NCBI GenBank assembly: GCA_903847385.1
Contig: CAINDO010000443.1
Coordinates: 1 to 40,496 of the forward strand
DNA: 40,496 nucleotides
Source of the DNA: an uncultured Myxococcales bacterium
Lineage (GTDB): Bacteria; Myxococcota_A; Bradymonadia; UBA7976; UBA1532
Direction: 5' to 3'
A model generated the notes under the pieces. The model was not told where the DNA came from and searched no databases. It saw only the letters and a program-made list of their open reading frames with translations. Below are positions 25,797 through 34,147 of this stretch, in pieces. The stretch's first letter is position 1; each line of letters begins with the position of its first letter. The position numbers were made by a program, and so were the translations under genes.

Positions 25797-25825
25797 TTGC
25801 GCCCCACGGACCGCCGGGCTAGAAC
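25797..25825 (+). promoter_or_regulatory. Candidate promoter of the defence operon
   Basis: TTGCGC (25797-25802), a 17-base spacer and TAGAAC (25820-25825) form a plausible sigma70-type pair just after the repeat array and about 38 bases before the leader ORF. It is the only reasonable promoter I see upstream of hsdR. Given the overlaps downstream, it could drive the whole island. Confidence 0.4.
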
Positions 25826-25862
25826 CTCCCAGGCAGAGGCCGGAAGGGGAAGGCAGGCGAAC

Positions 25863-25940
25863 GTGACCGAACTCCTCGCGATCGACGAGACGGCGGCCGA
25901 CCGGCGCCCACGTGCGGCCGACGGCGGTGACCGTGGCTGA
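25863..25940 (+). CDS. 25-residue leader ORF overlapping the hsdR start
   Basis: GTG 25863 follows a strong purine-rich ribosome site (AAGGGGAAGG, 25844-25853). It encodes a short charged peptide beginning MTELLAIDETAADRRPR. Its TGA (25938-25940) lies just inside the start region of hsdR (GTG 25933). hsdR has no good ribosome site of its own, so translation of this leader may carry ribosomes to it. Alternatively it is the frameshifted true N-terminus of HsdR. No homology is recognised. Confidence 0.4.
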   Translation: MTELLAIDETAADRRPRAADGGDRG

Positions 25941-28900
25941 CCTCACCGCCCAGGACTCGGCTGGCTTCGCCTCCCCGAACTTCGCGCATCTGGCCAAGGT
26001 CGTCCCCCTGCTCGCCCTTCAGGGCGTGAAGGCGGAGCGGTACGTCTTCGAGGACCCCGTCACCGCGCTGTTCAAGCTCCGGCAGTTCGGCGAGGTCCTC
26101 GCCCAGCAAGCGGCGGCCAGCACGGGGGTGTTCGTCTCCGCCGATGAGCCCCAGGTCGATCTTCTTCGGCGTTTGAAGGACGCCCGCGTCATCGACTACG
26201 AGGTCGCCGACCTCTTCCACGTCCTCCGAAAGGCCGGGAACCAGGCCGTCCACGACAACCAGGGCACCCAGCGGGACGCCCTGCACGCCCTGCGGATCGC
26301 CTGGAAGCTGGGGGTCTGGTTCCAGCGGGCGTTCAAAGACCCGACCTTCAAGAGCGGGCCGTTCGTGCCTCCGCCGGACCCGCGCCAGGCCGACTACGCC
26401 CTGCGTGAGGAGCTCGAACAGCTCCGCCGGGCCCAGGCCGAGTCCGCCGCGCAAGTGGCCCATCTGCAGGCGACCGCTCAGCAAGAGGCCGCGCTGCGTG
26501 CCGAGGCCGAGGCGGCGTCCCGGATCGCCTACCGCGACGTCGCGGTGGCGCTGGACCTGGCCGGCGAGACCGAGGCCAAAGCCGCCCGGCTCGAGGCCGA
26601 GTTCAAGGCCCGGCTCGCCGTCGTTCAGGCCGAGGCGGCCACGGCGCCGAAGCCCCAGGCCGAGGCGGTTCTGCAGCAGGCCCAGAAGGCCACGGAGCAC
26701 CTGCAGCTCGACGAGTCCGAGACCCGGCTCCTCATCGACGCCCAGCTGTGCGCCGCCGGCTGGGAGGCCGACACGGTGGCCATCTCCTACAAGGCCGGCG
26801 TCCGGCCCACGAAGGGGAAGAACCTGGCCATCGCCGAGTGGCCCACGTCGAGCGGCCCGGCGGACTACGTGCTGTTCCTCGGGCTCGTGCCCATCGCCAT
26901 CGTCGAGGCCAAGCGGAAGGCCAAGGACGTCGTGGGTTCCATCGAGCAGTCCAAGCGCTACAGCCGCGACTACGACTCCACCGGGGAGCCGTTGGCCGCC
27001 GGCGCACCCTGGGCCAAGTACAACGTGCCCTTCCTGTTCGCGACGAACGGGCGCCCCTTCCTCCGGCAGATCAAGACCAAGAGCGGCATCTGGTTCCTGG
27101 ACGCCCGGCGCAAGACGAACCATCCCCGACCGCTGGAGGGCTGGTACACCCCGGAGGGGCTGCAGAACCTCCTGGCACAGGACCACGCGAAGGCGGACGC
27201 GAAGCTCTCGGCCGAGCCGTCCAGCTACCTCCCGCTGCGGGACTACCAGCACGCGGCCATCGCGGCCGTCGAGAAGGCCGTCGCCGAAGGCAAGTCGGAC
27301 ATGCTGCTGGCGATGGCCACCGGCACGGGGAAGACCCGGCTGGCCCTTTGCCTCGTCTATCGGCTGATCAAGGCCGGCCGGTTCCGGCGGATCCTGTTCC
27401 TGGTGGACCGCACGGCCCTCGGCGAGCAGGCGCACAACGCCTTCAAGGACGTGCGCCTGGAGAACCTCCAGACGCTGACCGACATCTACGACGTGAAGGG
27501 CCTGGGCGACTTGAAGCCCGAGCCGGACACGCGGCTGCACGTCGCCACTGTCCAGGGCATGGTCAAGCGACTCATGTTCCCCTCCGAGGGTGAACCGCCC
27601 GTCCCGGTGGACTGGTACGACTGCGTGGTCGTCGACGAGTGTCACCGGGGCTACGCCCTGGACATGGAGATGTCGGGCTCGCAGTTGGAATACCGGAGCG
27701 AGGCGGACTACATCAGCAAGTACCGCCGGGTGCTCGACCACTTCGACGCCGTGCGGATCGGCCTGACCGCGACGCCCGCCCTGCACACCACCGAGATCTT
27801 CGGCAAACCCATCTTCGAGTACGGCTACCGCCAGGCCGTGATCGACGGGAACCTGGTCGACCACGAGCCCCCCATCCGCATCCTGACGAAGCTCAACCAG
27901 GAGGGCATCCACTGGGCCTCGGGCGCCGCGGTGCCGGTCTACAACACCGCCACCGGCCAGTTGGACCTGTTCAACACGCCGGACGAGATCGACATCGAGG
28001 TCGAGGGCTTCAACCTCCGGGTGCTGACCGAGAGCTTCAACCGCGTCGTGTGCGAGTTCCTGGCCAAGGAGATCGACCCGTCCCTGCCCGGCAAGACGAT
28101 GATCTTCTGCGCCACGGACGCCCACGCGGACACGGTGGTCACGCTGCTCAAGGAGGCCCTGACGGCGGTCTACGGCGAGGTCGAAGACGACACGGTGATG
28201 AAGATCACCGGCGCCGCCGACAAGCCGCTCGACAAGCTCCGGCTCTACAAGAACGAGCGCCTGCCGAAGATCGCCGTCACGGTGGATCTGCTGACGACCG
28301 GCATCGACGTGCCCGAGATCACCCACCTCGTCTTCATCCGGCGGGTCAAGAGCCGCATCCTCTACGAGCAGATGATGGGTCGGGCCACCCGCCTGTGCCC
28401 CGACATCGGCAAGGAGTTCTTCCGCATCTACGACGCCGTGGACCTGTACTCCGCCCTGGAGCCCTACACGGACATGAAGCCGGTGGTGAAGCGGCCGAGC
28501 CTCACCTTCACGCAACTGGTCGGCGAGCTGCTGTCACCCGACCCCGACGAAGACCACAAGAAGGCCGTCGTCGCCGAGCTCCTGGCCAAGTTCCAGGTCA
28601 AGAAGCGCCGGCTGACGGGTGAGCACCACGAGACCTTCACCGCGCTGACGGGCGGAATGGAGCCCTGGCAGGTGATCGGCCTGCTCAAGAAGGGCGACAC
28701 CGCCCAGGCCATCGACTTCTTCCAGGCCCAATCCGGCGTGGCCGCGTTCCTGGACAAGTTCAAGGTCGTCGCGGGTCGCGACCTCTTCGTCTACGAGGGC
28801 GGCGACGAGTTCCAGGGCACCGAGCGCGGGTACGGCGAGGGCAAATCGAAGCCCGAGGACTACCTGGCCGGCTTCAAGGCGTTCATATCGGCCAACCAGA

Positions 28901-29358
28901 ACGCCCTCGCCGCGCTGCTGGTCGTCACCCAGAGGCCGCGAGACCTGACCCGCCAGCAGCTGCGCGAACTCCGCCTCGCCCTGGACGCCGCGGGTTACCC
29001 CGAGAGCGCCGTGCGGACGGCCTGGGCGCAGGTGAGCAACCAGGACATCGCCGCCTCGATCATCGGCTTCATCCGCCAGCAGGCGCTGGGCTCCGCCTTG
29101 ATCCCCTACGACCAGCGGGTCGACCGCGCGCTCCAGCGCGTGCTCGCCTCGCAGCCATGGACGCCGCCGCAAAGGCAGTGGCTCGACCGGATCGGGAAGC
29201 AGTTGAAGGCCGAGGTCGTCGTCGACCGCGACGCCCTGGACCAGGGCCAGTTCAAGGCCCAGGGCGGCGGCTTCGCGCGGCTGAACAAGGTCTTCGAGGG
29301 CAAGTTGGAGCAGGTGCTCGGCACGCTGCATGAAGAATTGTGGAAGGATGTCGGGTGA
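25933..29358 (+). CDS. hsdR: Type I restriction enzyme, R subunit (HsdR)
   Basis: 1141 residues from GTG 25933, chosen because VADLTAQ matches the MADPTAQ-like opening of relatives; GTG 25912 would add 7 residues. An N-terminal DUF4145-like helical domain (about 10-130) is followed by an Ala/Glu-rich coiled coil (about 155-255). The nuclease domain has D311 in PADYVLF and E325-A-K327 in IVEAKRK. The translocase motor has MATGTGKT (461-468) and DECH (568-571), with later SF2 motifs including TVDLLTTGIDVPEI and QMMGRATRLCPD. The C-terminal part contacts the methylase complex. The subunit translocates DNA past unmethylated sites and cuts it. The stop is 19 bases before the ATPase gene. Confidence 0.94.
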   Translation: MADLTAQDSAGFASPNFAHLAKVVPLLALQGVKAERYVFEDPVTALFKLRQFGEVLAQQAAASTGVFVSADEPQVDLLRRLKDARVIDYEVADLFHVLRKAGNQAVHDNQGTQRDALHALRIAWKLGVWFQRAFKDPTFKSGPFVPPPDPRQADYALREELEQLRRAQAESAAQVAHLQATAQQEAALRAEAEAASRIAYRDVAVALDLAGETEAKAARLEAEFKARLAVVQAEAATAPKPQAEAVLQQAQKATEHLQLDESETRLLIDAQLCAAGWEADTVAISYKAGVRPTKGKNLAIAEWPTSSGPADYVLFLGLVPIAIVEAKRKAKDVVGSIEQSKRYSRDYDSTGEPLAAGAPWAKYNVPFLFATNGRPFLRQIKTKSGIWFLDARRKTNHPRPLEGWYTPEGLQNLLAQDHAKADAKLSAEPSSYLPLRDYQHAAIAAVEKAVAEGKSDMLLAMATGTGKTRLALCLVYRLIKAGRFRRILFLVDRTALGEQAHNAFKDVRLENLQTLTDIYDVKGLGDLKPEPDTRLHVATVQGMVKRLMFPSEGEPPVPVDWYDCVVVDECHRGYALDMEMSGSQLEYRSEADYISKYRRVLDHFDAVRIGLTATPALHTTEIFGKPIFEYGYRQAVIDGNLVDHEPPIRILTKLNQEGIHWASGAAVPVYNTATGQLDLFNTPDEIDIEVEGFNLRVLTESFNRVVCEFLAKEIDPSLPGKTMIFCATDAHADTVVTLLKEALTAVYGEVEDDTVMKITGAADKPLDKLRLYKNERLPKIAVTVDLLTTGIDVPEITHLVFIRRVKSRILYEQMMGRATRLCPDIGKEFFRIYDAVDLYSALEPYTDMKPVVKRPSLTFTQLVGELLSPDPDEDHKKAVVAELLAKFQVKKRRLTGEHHETFTALTGGMEPWQVIGLLKKGDTAQAIDFFQAQSGVAAFLDKFKVVAGRDLFVYEGGDEFQGTERGYGEGKSKPEDYLAGFKAFISANQNALAALLVVTQRPRDLTRQQLRELRLALDAAGYPESAVRTAWAQVSNQDIAASIIGFIRQQALGSALIPYDQRVDRALQRVLASQPWTPPQRQWLDRIGKQLKAEVVVDRDALDQGQFKAQGGGFARLNKVFEGKLEQVLGTLHEELWKDVG

Positions 29359-29377
29359 GGAGCCCGAGCGAGAGCCC

Positions 29378-30706
29378 ATGTTGACGTCCATCACCCTCGA
29401 GTCGTTCCGGAGCTACGGCGAGGCGCGCCTGCCGCTGGCCCCGCTGACCGTCCTGATCGGGGCCAACGCCTCGGGCAAGAGCAACGCCATCGAAGGGCTG
29501 CGGCTGCTCTCGTGGCTGGCGCAGGGGCAGAAGCTGTCGGCCATCCAGTACGCCGTCCAGAGCGGGCCTCGCGTGGTGCGCGGCAAGGTGGACGACCTTG
29601 CACTGCACGGAGGCGACCGATTCACGCTCGGGTGCGAGACCGACCTGCCTGAGTGGAACCGGCTCGAGATCACGATCGCGAAGCGCGCGGACGGCCTGCA
29701 CATCGTGCAAGAGGCGTTGACGACGTCGGGCGCTCGCGAGCCGCTCTACACGTTGGACACGCCCGCCTCGGACGGTCACTCGGACGCCCGGGTGAGCTAC
29801 AACAACTTCGCTCGCGGCGGCACAAAGCCGCACGTCACGTGCAGCGACCAGCAAGCCCTCTTCACCCAACTGAACAGACCCGCCAGCTTCGATCCGCGAC
29901 ACAAGAGGGCGCAGGCCGAGATTCCGGCCACGACTCGAAAGTACGAGTCCTGGCTCGCGTCGATGCTCTTCCTGGACCCGGTGCCCGCCCAGATGCGGGA
30001 CTACGCGTTCCCGTCCGATCGGGAGCTTCGGGACGACGGGGCGAATCTGTCGGCGGTGCTCTACCATCTCTGGGGCGACGAGGGGCCGGAACCGGACGGG
30101 CCCCACGCCGCCCAGCGTGCCGCTCTCCTCGAGTTCATTCAAAGCCTGCCCGAGCAGGACATCGCCGGTCTGTCCTTCCTGAAGGAGCCCCGCGGCGGTG
30201 TCATGGTCAAGCTGACCGAGACCTTCGGCGGGATCTCCCGAGACTACGACGCGTCCCTGCTCTCGGACGGCACGCTGCGGGTCTTGTCCGTGGCGGCGGC
30301 CATGCTGTCGGCGGCCGAGGGCAGCCTCGTCGTGTTCGAGGAGTTCGACAACGGCGTGCACCCGAGTCGCGCACGCCATCTGCTGGAGCGAATCCGCGCC
30401 GTGGCTGAGCGGCGCCACCTGCGTGTGTTGCTCTCCACCCACAACCCGGCGATGCTCGACGCCCTGCCCGACGCGTCACTCGGCGACGTGGTCTTCTGTT
30501 ACCGGTCGCCGAGCGACGGCACCAGCCGCCTGGTGCGACTCGAGGAGATCCCCGAGTTCCCCGAGCTGATGGCCCAGGGCACGCTCGGGCACCTCACGAC
30601 GACGGGCCTGCTGGAGCGGTTCGTCAAGTCGCGCCCGTCTCCGGACGAACGCAGGGCCAGGGCCCGAGCGTGGCTCGAGGCGCAGCGCGCGGGGACTGCG
30701 GCGTGA
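29378..30706 (+). CDS. AAA ATPase (ABC/SMC-like AAA_15/21 class) embedded in the type I R-M operon
   Basis: 442 residues. ATG 29378 starts MLTSITLESFRSYGEARLPL, the typical first strands of OLD/RecF-like ATPases. Walker A is GANASGKS (28-35). A signature-like LSDG lies at 295-298. The Walker B acid pair is E321-E322 in VVFEEFDNGVHP, where the first acid is usually Asp. The switch histidine is H355 in LLSTHNP. No nuclease or TOPRIM domain is visible in this chain; the next gene, overlapping by GTGA, encodes a PIN nuclease that may be its effector. By analogy with two-gene ATPase-nuclease defence systems, it probably senses an invader or phage counter-defence and licenses the nuclease. That role is inferred. 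Confidence 0.82.
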   Translation: MLTSITLESFRSYGEARLPLAPLTVLIGANASGKSNAIEGLRLLSWLAQGQKLSAIQYAVQSGPRVVRGKVDDLALHGGDRFTLGCETDLPEWNRLEITIAKRADGLHIVQEALTTSGAREPLYTLDTPASDGHSDARVSYNNFARGGTKPHVTCSDQQALFTQLNRPASFDPRHKRAQAEIPATTRKYESWLASMLFLDPVPAQMRDYAFPSDRELRDDGANLSAVLYHLWGDEGPEPDGPHAAQRAALLEFIQSLPEQDIAGLSFLKEPRGGVMVKLTETFGGISRDYDASLLSDGTLRVLSVAAAMLSAAEGSLVVFEEFDNGVHPSRARHLLERIRAVAERRHLRVLLSTHNPAMLDALPDASLGDVVFCYRSPSDGTSRLVRLEEIPEFPELMAQGTLGHLTTTGLLERFVKSRPSPDERRARARAWLEAQRAGTAA

Positions 30707-31191
30707 GCGAGATCGTCTTGCTCGACACGTCCGTGTATCTGAACGTGCTCGATGTCCCCGGATGGAACCAGGATCGCGACGACGTCCTGGCCGAGTTCGC
30801 CATTCGCGTCGAGGGCGACGACCACTTTCTCCTGCCGCTGGCGAGTGTCTGGGAGACGGGGAATCACATCGCAGACCTGGGCGATGGCAACCTGCGTCGT
30901 CGGTACGCGACGAAGCTGGTGAACGACGTGAAGAAGGCCGTCGCTGGCGACGTGCCCTATCGGCCGACCTACTTCCCGCCACCCGAAGAGTTCGTCGCCT
31001 GGCTCGAGGACTTCCCGAACTACGCGCAGCGCAACAAGTCTGCGAAGAAGACCCGCGAGGGCGTCAGCCTCGCCGACATGTCCATCGTGAAGGAGTGGGA
31101 GCGCACCTGCCGCCTCCACAGCATGAGGACCGTGCGGATCTGGTCGCTGGACGGTGACCTCCAAGGCTACTCGAGAGAAGTGAACCGATGA
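30703..31191 (+). CDS. PIN-domain nuclease paired with the AAA ATPase
   Basis: 162 residues from a GTG overlapping the ATPase stop. It shows the PIN acidic set: D8 in VLLDTSVYLN, E51 in SVWETGNHI, D125 in VSLADMSIVKEWER, and D150/D152 in WSLDGD. PIN domains are Mg-dependent ribonucleases or, less often, flap-type DNases. It is longer than a typical 130-residue VapC and has an insert at about 60-115 (RRRYATKLVNDVKKAV onward). There is no antitoxin-like gene next to it; the ATPase takes that position, suggesting that the ATPase controls it. Its stop overlaps hsdM as ATGA, so it is translated as part of the R-M operon. Confidence 0.75.
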   Translation: MSEIVLLDTSVYLNVLDVPGWNQDRDDVLAEFAIRVEGDDHFLLPLASVWETGNHIADLGDGNLRRRYATKLVNDVKKAVAGDVPYRPTYFPPPEEFVAWLEDFPNYAQRNKSAKKTREGVSLADMSIVKEWERTCRLHSMRTVRIWSLDGDLQGYSREVNR

Positions 31192-32639
31192 CCACCACGA
31201 ACGACATCGTCGCCCGCCTCTGGAACCTCTGCCACACGCTCCGGGACGACGGCGTGACGTACCACCAGTACGTCACCGAGCTCACCTACCTGCTGTTCCT
31301 GAAGATGGCCCAGGAGACCGAGACCGAGGGGGCCATCCCCCAGGGCTGGCGGTGGGCCGACCTCGTGGCCAAGGACGGCGCCGAGCAGATGACCTTCTAC
31401 CGGGAGCTGCTGATTCACCTGGGCACCGAGGCGACGGGCAAGGTCCAGGCGATCTACGCCAACGCCAACACGTCGATGCGGCACCCCAGGAACCTCGCCA
31501 AGCTCGTCAGCAGCATCGGCGACCTCGACTGGTACTCGGCACGGAACGAGGGTCTCGGCGATCTGTACGAGGGCCTGCTGGAGAAGAACGCCACCGAGAC
31601 GAAGTCCGGCGCCGGCCAGTACTTCACGCCCCGCCCGCTCATCGAGGCGATGGTGGACATCATCAAACCCCAGGCCGGGGAGATCATCTCCGACCCCGCC
31701 GCGGGGACGCTGGGGTTCATCACCCGGGCGGACGCCTACATCAAGAAGGCCACGGACGACCTGTTCACCCTGCCGACCGCCCAACAGGAGTTCCAGCGCA
31801 AGCAGGCGTACTACGCCGTCGAGCTCGTGCCGGACACCCGGCGGCTGGCGCTGATGAGCGCGCTCCTGCACGACATCGACTGCGAGATCCTGCTCGGCGA
31901 CACCCTCTCGCCGGCGGGCACGACGGTGCCGAAGTCCGACGTGATCCTGACGAACCCGCCGTTCGGCACGAAGAAGGGCGGCGGCGGCCCCACGCGGGAC
32001 GACTTCACGTTCCCGACGAGCAACAAGCAGTTGGCCTTCCTCCAGCACATCTACCGCAACCTGAAGCCGGGCGGCCGGGCGGCGGTCGTACTGCCCGACA
32101 ACGTGCTGTTCGAGGACGGCCAGGGGGCGAAGATCCGCGCCGACCTGATGGACAAGTGCAACCTGCACACCATCCTGCGGCTGCCGACCGGCATCTTCTA
32201 CGCCCAGGGCGTGAAGACCAACGTGCTGTTCTTCACCAAGGGCGCCGCCAACAAGGACACCGGGAACACCGAGGCCGTCTGGGTCTACGACCTGCGGACG
32301 AACACCCCCAACTTCGGCAAGCGCACGCCCTTCACCCGGGCGTTCCTGCAGCCCTTCGTCGAGGCGTACGGAAATGACCCACGTGGGTCGTCGGCGCGGA
32401 CGGACGAGGGCGAAGAAGGGCGATTCCGCCGCTTCACCCGAGCGGCCATCAAGGCGCGAGGGGACAACCTCGACCTGACCTGGCTGCGCGACGAGAACAC
32501 CGACCGGGCCGAGGACCTGCCGGAGCCGGAGGAGATCGCGGCGCAGATCATGGGGCTGCTGGCGACCGCGACGGAGGAGATGACGGCTTTGATGGAGTTG
32601 TTGGAGACGGAAGTGGATAGTGCCGAGGGGGCCGAATGA
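31188..32639 (+). CDS. hsdM: Type I modification methylase, M subunit (HsdM)
   Basis: A 483-residue N6-adenine DNA methyltransferase subunit. The helical N-terminal domain (DIVARLWNLCHTLRDDGVTYHQYVTELTYLLFLKM) is typical. The QYFTPRPLIEAMVDI segment precedes the SAM-binding motif I, here DPAAGTLGF (169-177) in place of the usual DPAxGTGGF. The catalytic motif IV is NPPFG (256-260). With HsdS it methylates adenines in a bipartite site, and with HsdR it forms the restriction complex. Both flanking junctions are 4-base ATGA overlaps. The Leu at position 175 in motif I is unusual but may be tolerated. Confidence 0.93.
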   Translation: MTTTNDIVARLWNLCHTLRDDGVTYHQYVTELTYLLFLKMAQETETEGAIPQGWRWADLVAKDGAEQMTFYRELLIHLGTEATGKVQAIYANANTSMRHPRNLAKLVSSIGDLDWYSARNEGLGDLYEGLLEKNATETKSGAGQYFTPRPLIEAMVDIIKPQAGEIISDPAAGTLGFITRADAYIKKATDDLFTLPTAQQEFQRKQAYYAVELVPDTRRLALMSALLHDIDCEILLGDTLSPAGTTVPKSDVILTNPPFGTKKGGGGPTRDDFTFPTSNKQLAFLQHIYRNLKPGGRAAVVLPDNVLFEDGQGAKIRADLMDKCNLHTILRLPTGIFYAQGVKTNVLFFTKGAANKDTGNTEAVWVYDLRTNTPNFGKRTPFTRAFLQPFVEAYGNDPRGSSARTDEGEEGRFRRFTRAAIKARGDNLDLTWLRDENTDRAEDLPEPEEIAAQIMGLLATATEEMTALMELLETEVDSAEGAE

Positions 32640-34147
32640 ACCCTCCGTGGGATGTCCCCAGTGCTTGGATCTGGGTGACCGTGGACGACATCGCTACGGT
32701 CATAGGCGGAGGAACGCCACCTGCGGGCGATCCATCGAACTTTTCAGAGGCAGAGATTCCGTGGCTGACCCCTGCCGACCTAAGTGGGTACAAGGGGAAC
32801 GCCATCGGTCGGGGGGCGAGAGCGCTGTCGGCAAAGGGGCTGGCGTCGTCGAGTGCCAAGCTCCTTCCTGCGGGCTCCGTGCTCTACACGTCCCGCGCGC
32901 CCATCGGCTACTGCGTCGTGGCGGCGAATCCAATCGCCACCAACCAGGGCTTCAAGAGTCTGGTGCTCGGGGCCGACCTGTCACCGTTCTTCCTGCGGCA
33001 CTACCTGCTCTCGATCAAGGAGTACGCCGAGCAGCAGGCAAGCGGCACGACCTTCCTGGAGTTATCGGGCGCACGGATGAAGGAACTCCTCACGCCGGTC
33101 GCCCCCCTCAACGAGCAGAAGCGCATCGTCGCCAAGATCGAGGCCCTGCAAGCCCGCTCTGACGCCGCCAAGGAAGCCCTGGACGCCATCCCGCCCCTTC
33201 TGGAGAAGTTCCGCCAGTCCGTCCTGGCAGCGGCCTTCCGGGGGGACTTGACCAAGAAGTGGCGGGAGGCCCATCCCGACGCGGGGACTAGATGGCGGGA
33301 AGACGTACCCGGCGGAAATGGTCACGCTGGCGCCCTGACGAGACGCGGGCGGCTTTGGGGTGCAGGTACAACCTCCGCGAACGTGCGACCCGAATGGGGC
33401 GAGATTCCGGAGTCGTGGCAGTGGGTTCAGGTGAGGGACTTGAACACGGACGCCGAGGTCTCCGTCCAGATCGGGCCCATGTCTATGAAATCGGCCGAGT
33501 TCGTGGAGGGTGGGGTTACCGTTCTCAACGTGGGCTGCGTGCAATGGGGACAACTCGACCTAACGAAGGCGAACTACCTGCCTGAAGACCGCGCCGCAGA
33601 CTTCGGCCGATACCGAGTGGAGCCGGGCGATGTGATGTTCACGCGGTCCGGCACCGTGGGCCGCTCGGCGGTGGTGCCCGAGGGCGTCTCAGCCCTTATG
33701 ACGTTCCACCTGCTCCGTGTCCGCACGACGCAGGCAATCTGCGTGCCTCAACTCGTCTACTTTGCTTTCCAGGGGTGCCCGGCGGTGCTCGACCAGGTTG
33801 GCAGCAGCGCCATCGGTGCGACGCGGCAGGGCTTCAACACCAGGTTGCTGGAAGAAATGTGGATACCCTTGCCGCCTCCACCGGAGCAACGGGCAATGCT
33901 CACCCGACTCGATGAGGTGTGGGCGTTCGTCGAGGGCATAGAAGCGGCAGTCCGGGCCGGTACGATCGAACTACACTCCCTCAACCAATCCATCCTCGCC
34001 AAAGCCTTCCGAGGCGAACTCGTCCCCCAAGATCCGAACAACGAGCCCGCGAGCGTCCTGCTGGAGCGCATCCGGCGGGAGCGGGAGGCTGTCGACCCCA
34101 GGGCGGGCAAGCGACGCGCCGGCGCAGTCCGGGAGACGGATCGATGA
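32636..34147 (+). CDS. hsdS: Type I specificity subunit (HsdS)
   Basis: 503 residues with the expected two target-recognition domains and two helical conserved regions. TRD1 spans about 1-150 (PSAWIWVTVDDIATVIGGGTPP opens it). The central conserved region has NEQKRIVAKIEALQ near 159 and ends QSVLAAAFRGDLTKKWRE near 212. TRD2 runs about 255-410 (PESWQWVQVRDL). The second conserved region has EQRAMLTRLDEVWAFVE and QSILAKAFRGELVPQ, repeating the first. The two TRDs decide the bipartite target, which cannot be read from sequence alone. Its 3' tail (NNEPASVLLERIRRERE) recurs as a fragment at 37709. Confidence 0.92.
   Translation: MNPPWDVPSAWIWVTVDDIATVIGGGTPPAGDPSNFSEAEIPWLTPADLSGYKGNAIGRGARALSAKGLASSSAKLLPAGSVLYTSRAPIGYCVVAANPIATNQGFKSLVLGADLSPFFLRHYLLSIKEYAEQQASGTTFLELSGARMKELLTPVAPLNEQKRIVAKIEALQARSDAAKEALDAIPPLLEKFRQSVLAAAFRGDLTKKWREAHPDAGTRWREDVPGGNGHAGALTRRGRLWGAGTTSANVRPEWGEIPESWQWVQVRDLNTDAEVSVQIGPMSMKSAEFVEGGVTVLNVGCVQWGQLDLTKANYLPEDRAADFGRYRVEPGDVMFTRSGTVGRSAVVPEGVSALMTFHLLRVRTTQAICVPQLVYFAFQGCPAVLDQVGSSAIGATRQGFNTRLLEEMWIPLPPPPEQRAMLTRLDEVWAFVEGIEAAVRAGTIELHSLNQSILAKAFRGELVPQDPNNEPASVLLERIRREREAVDPRAGKRRAGAVRETDR

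Noticed and set aside
25819..28515. Open frame of 898 codons on the minus strand opposite hsdR
   Set aside because: HsdR has all expected motifs in order; the antisense product has none.
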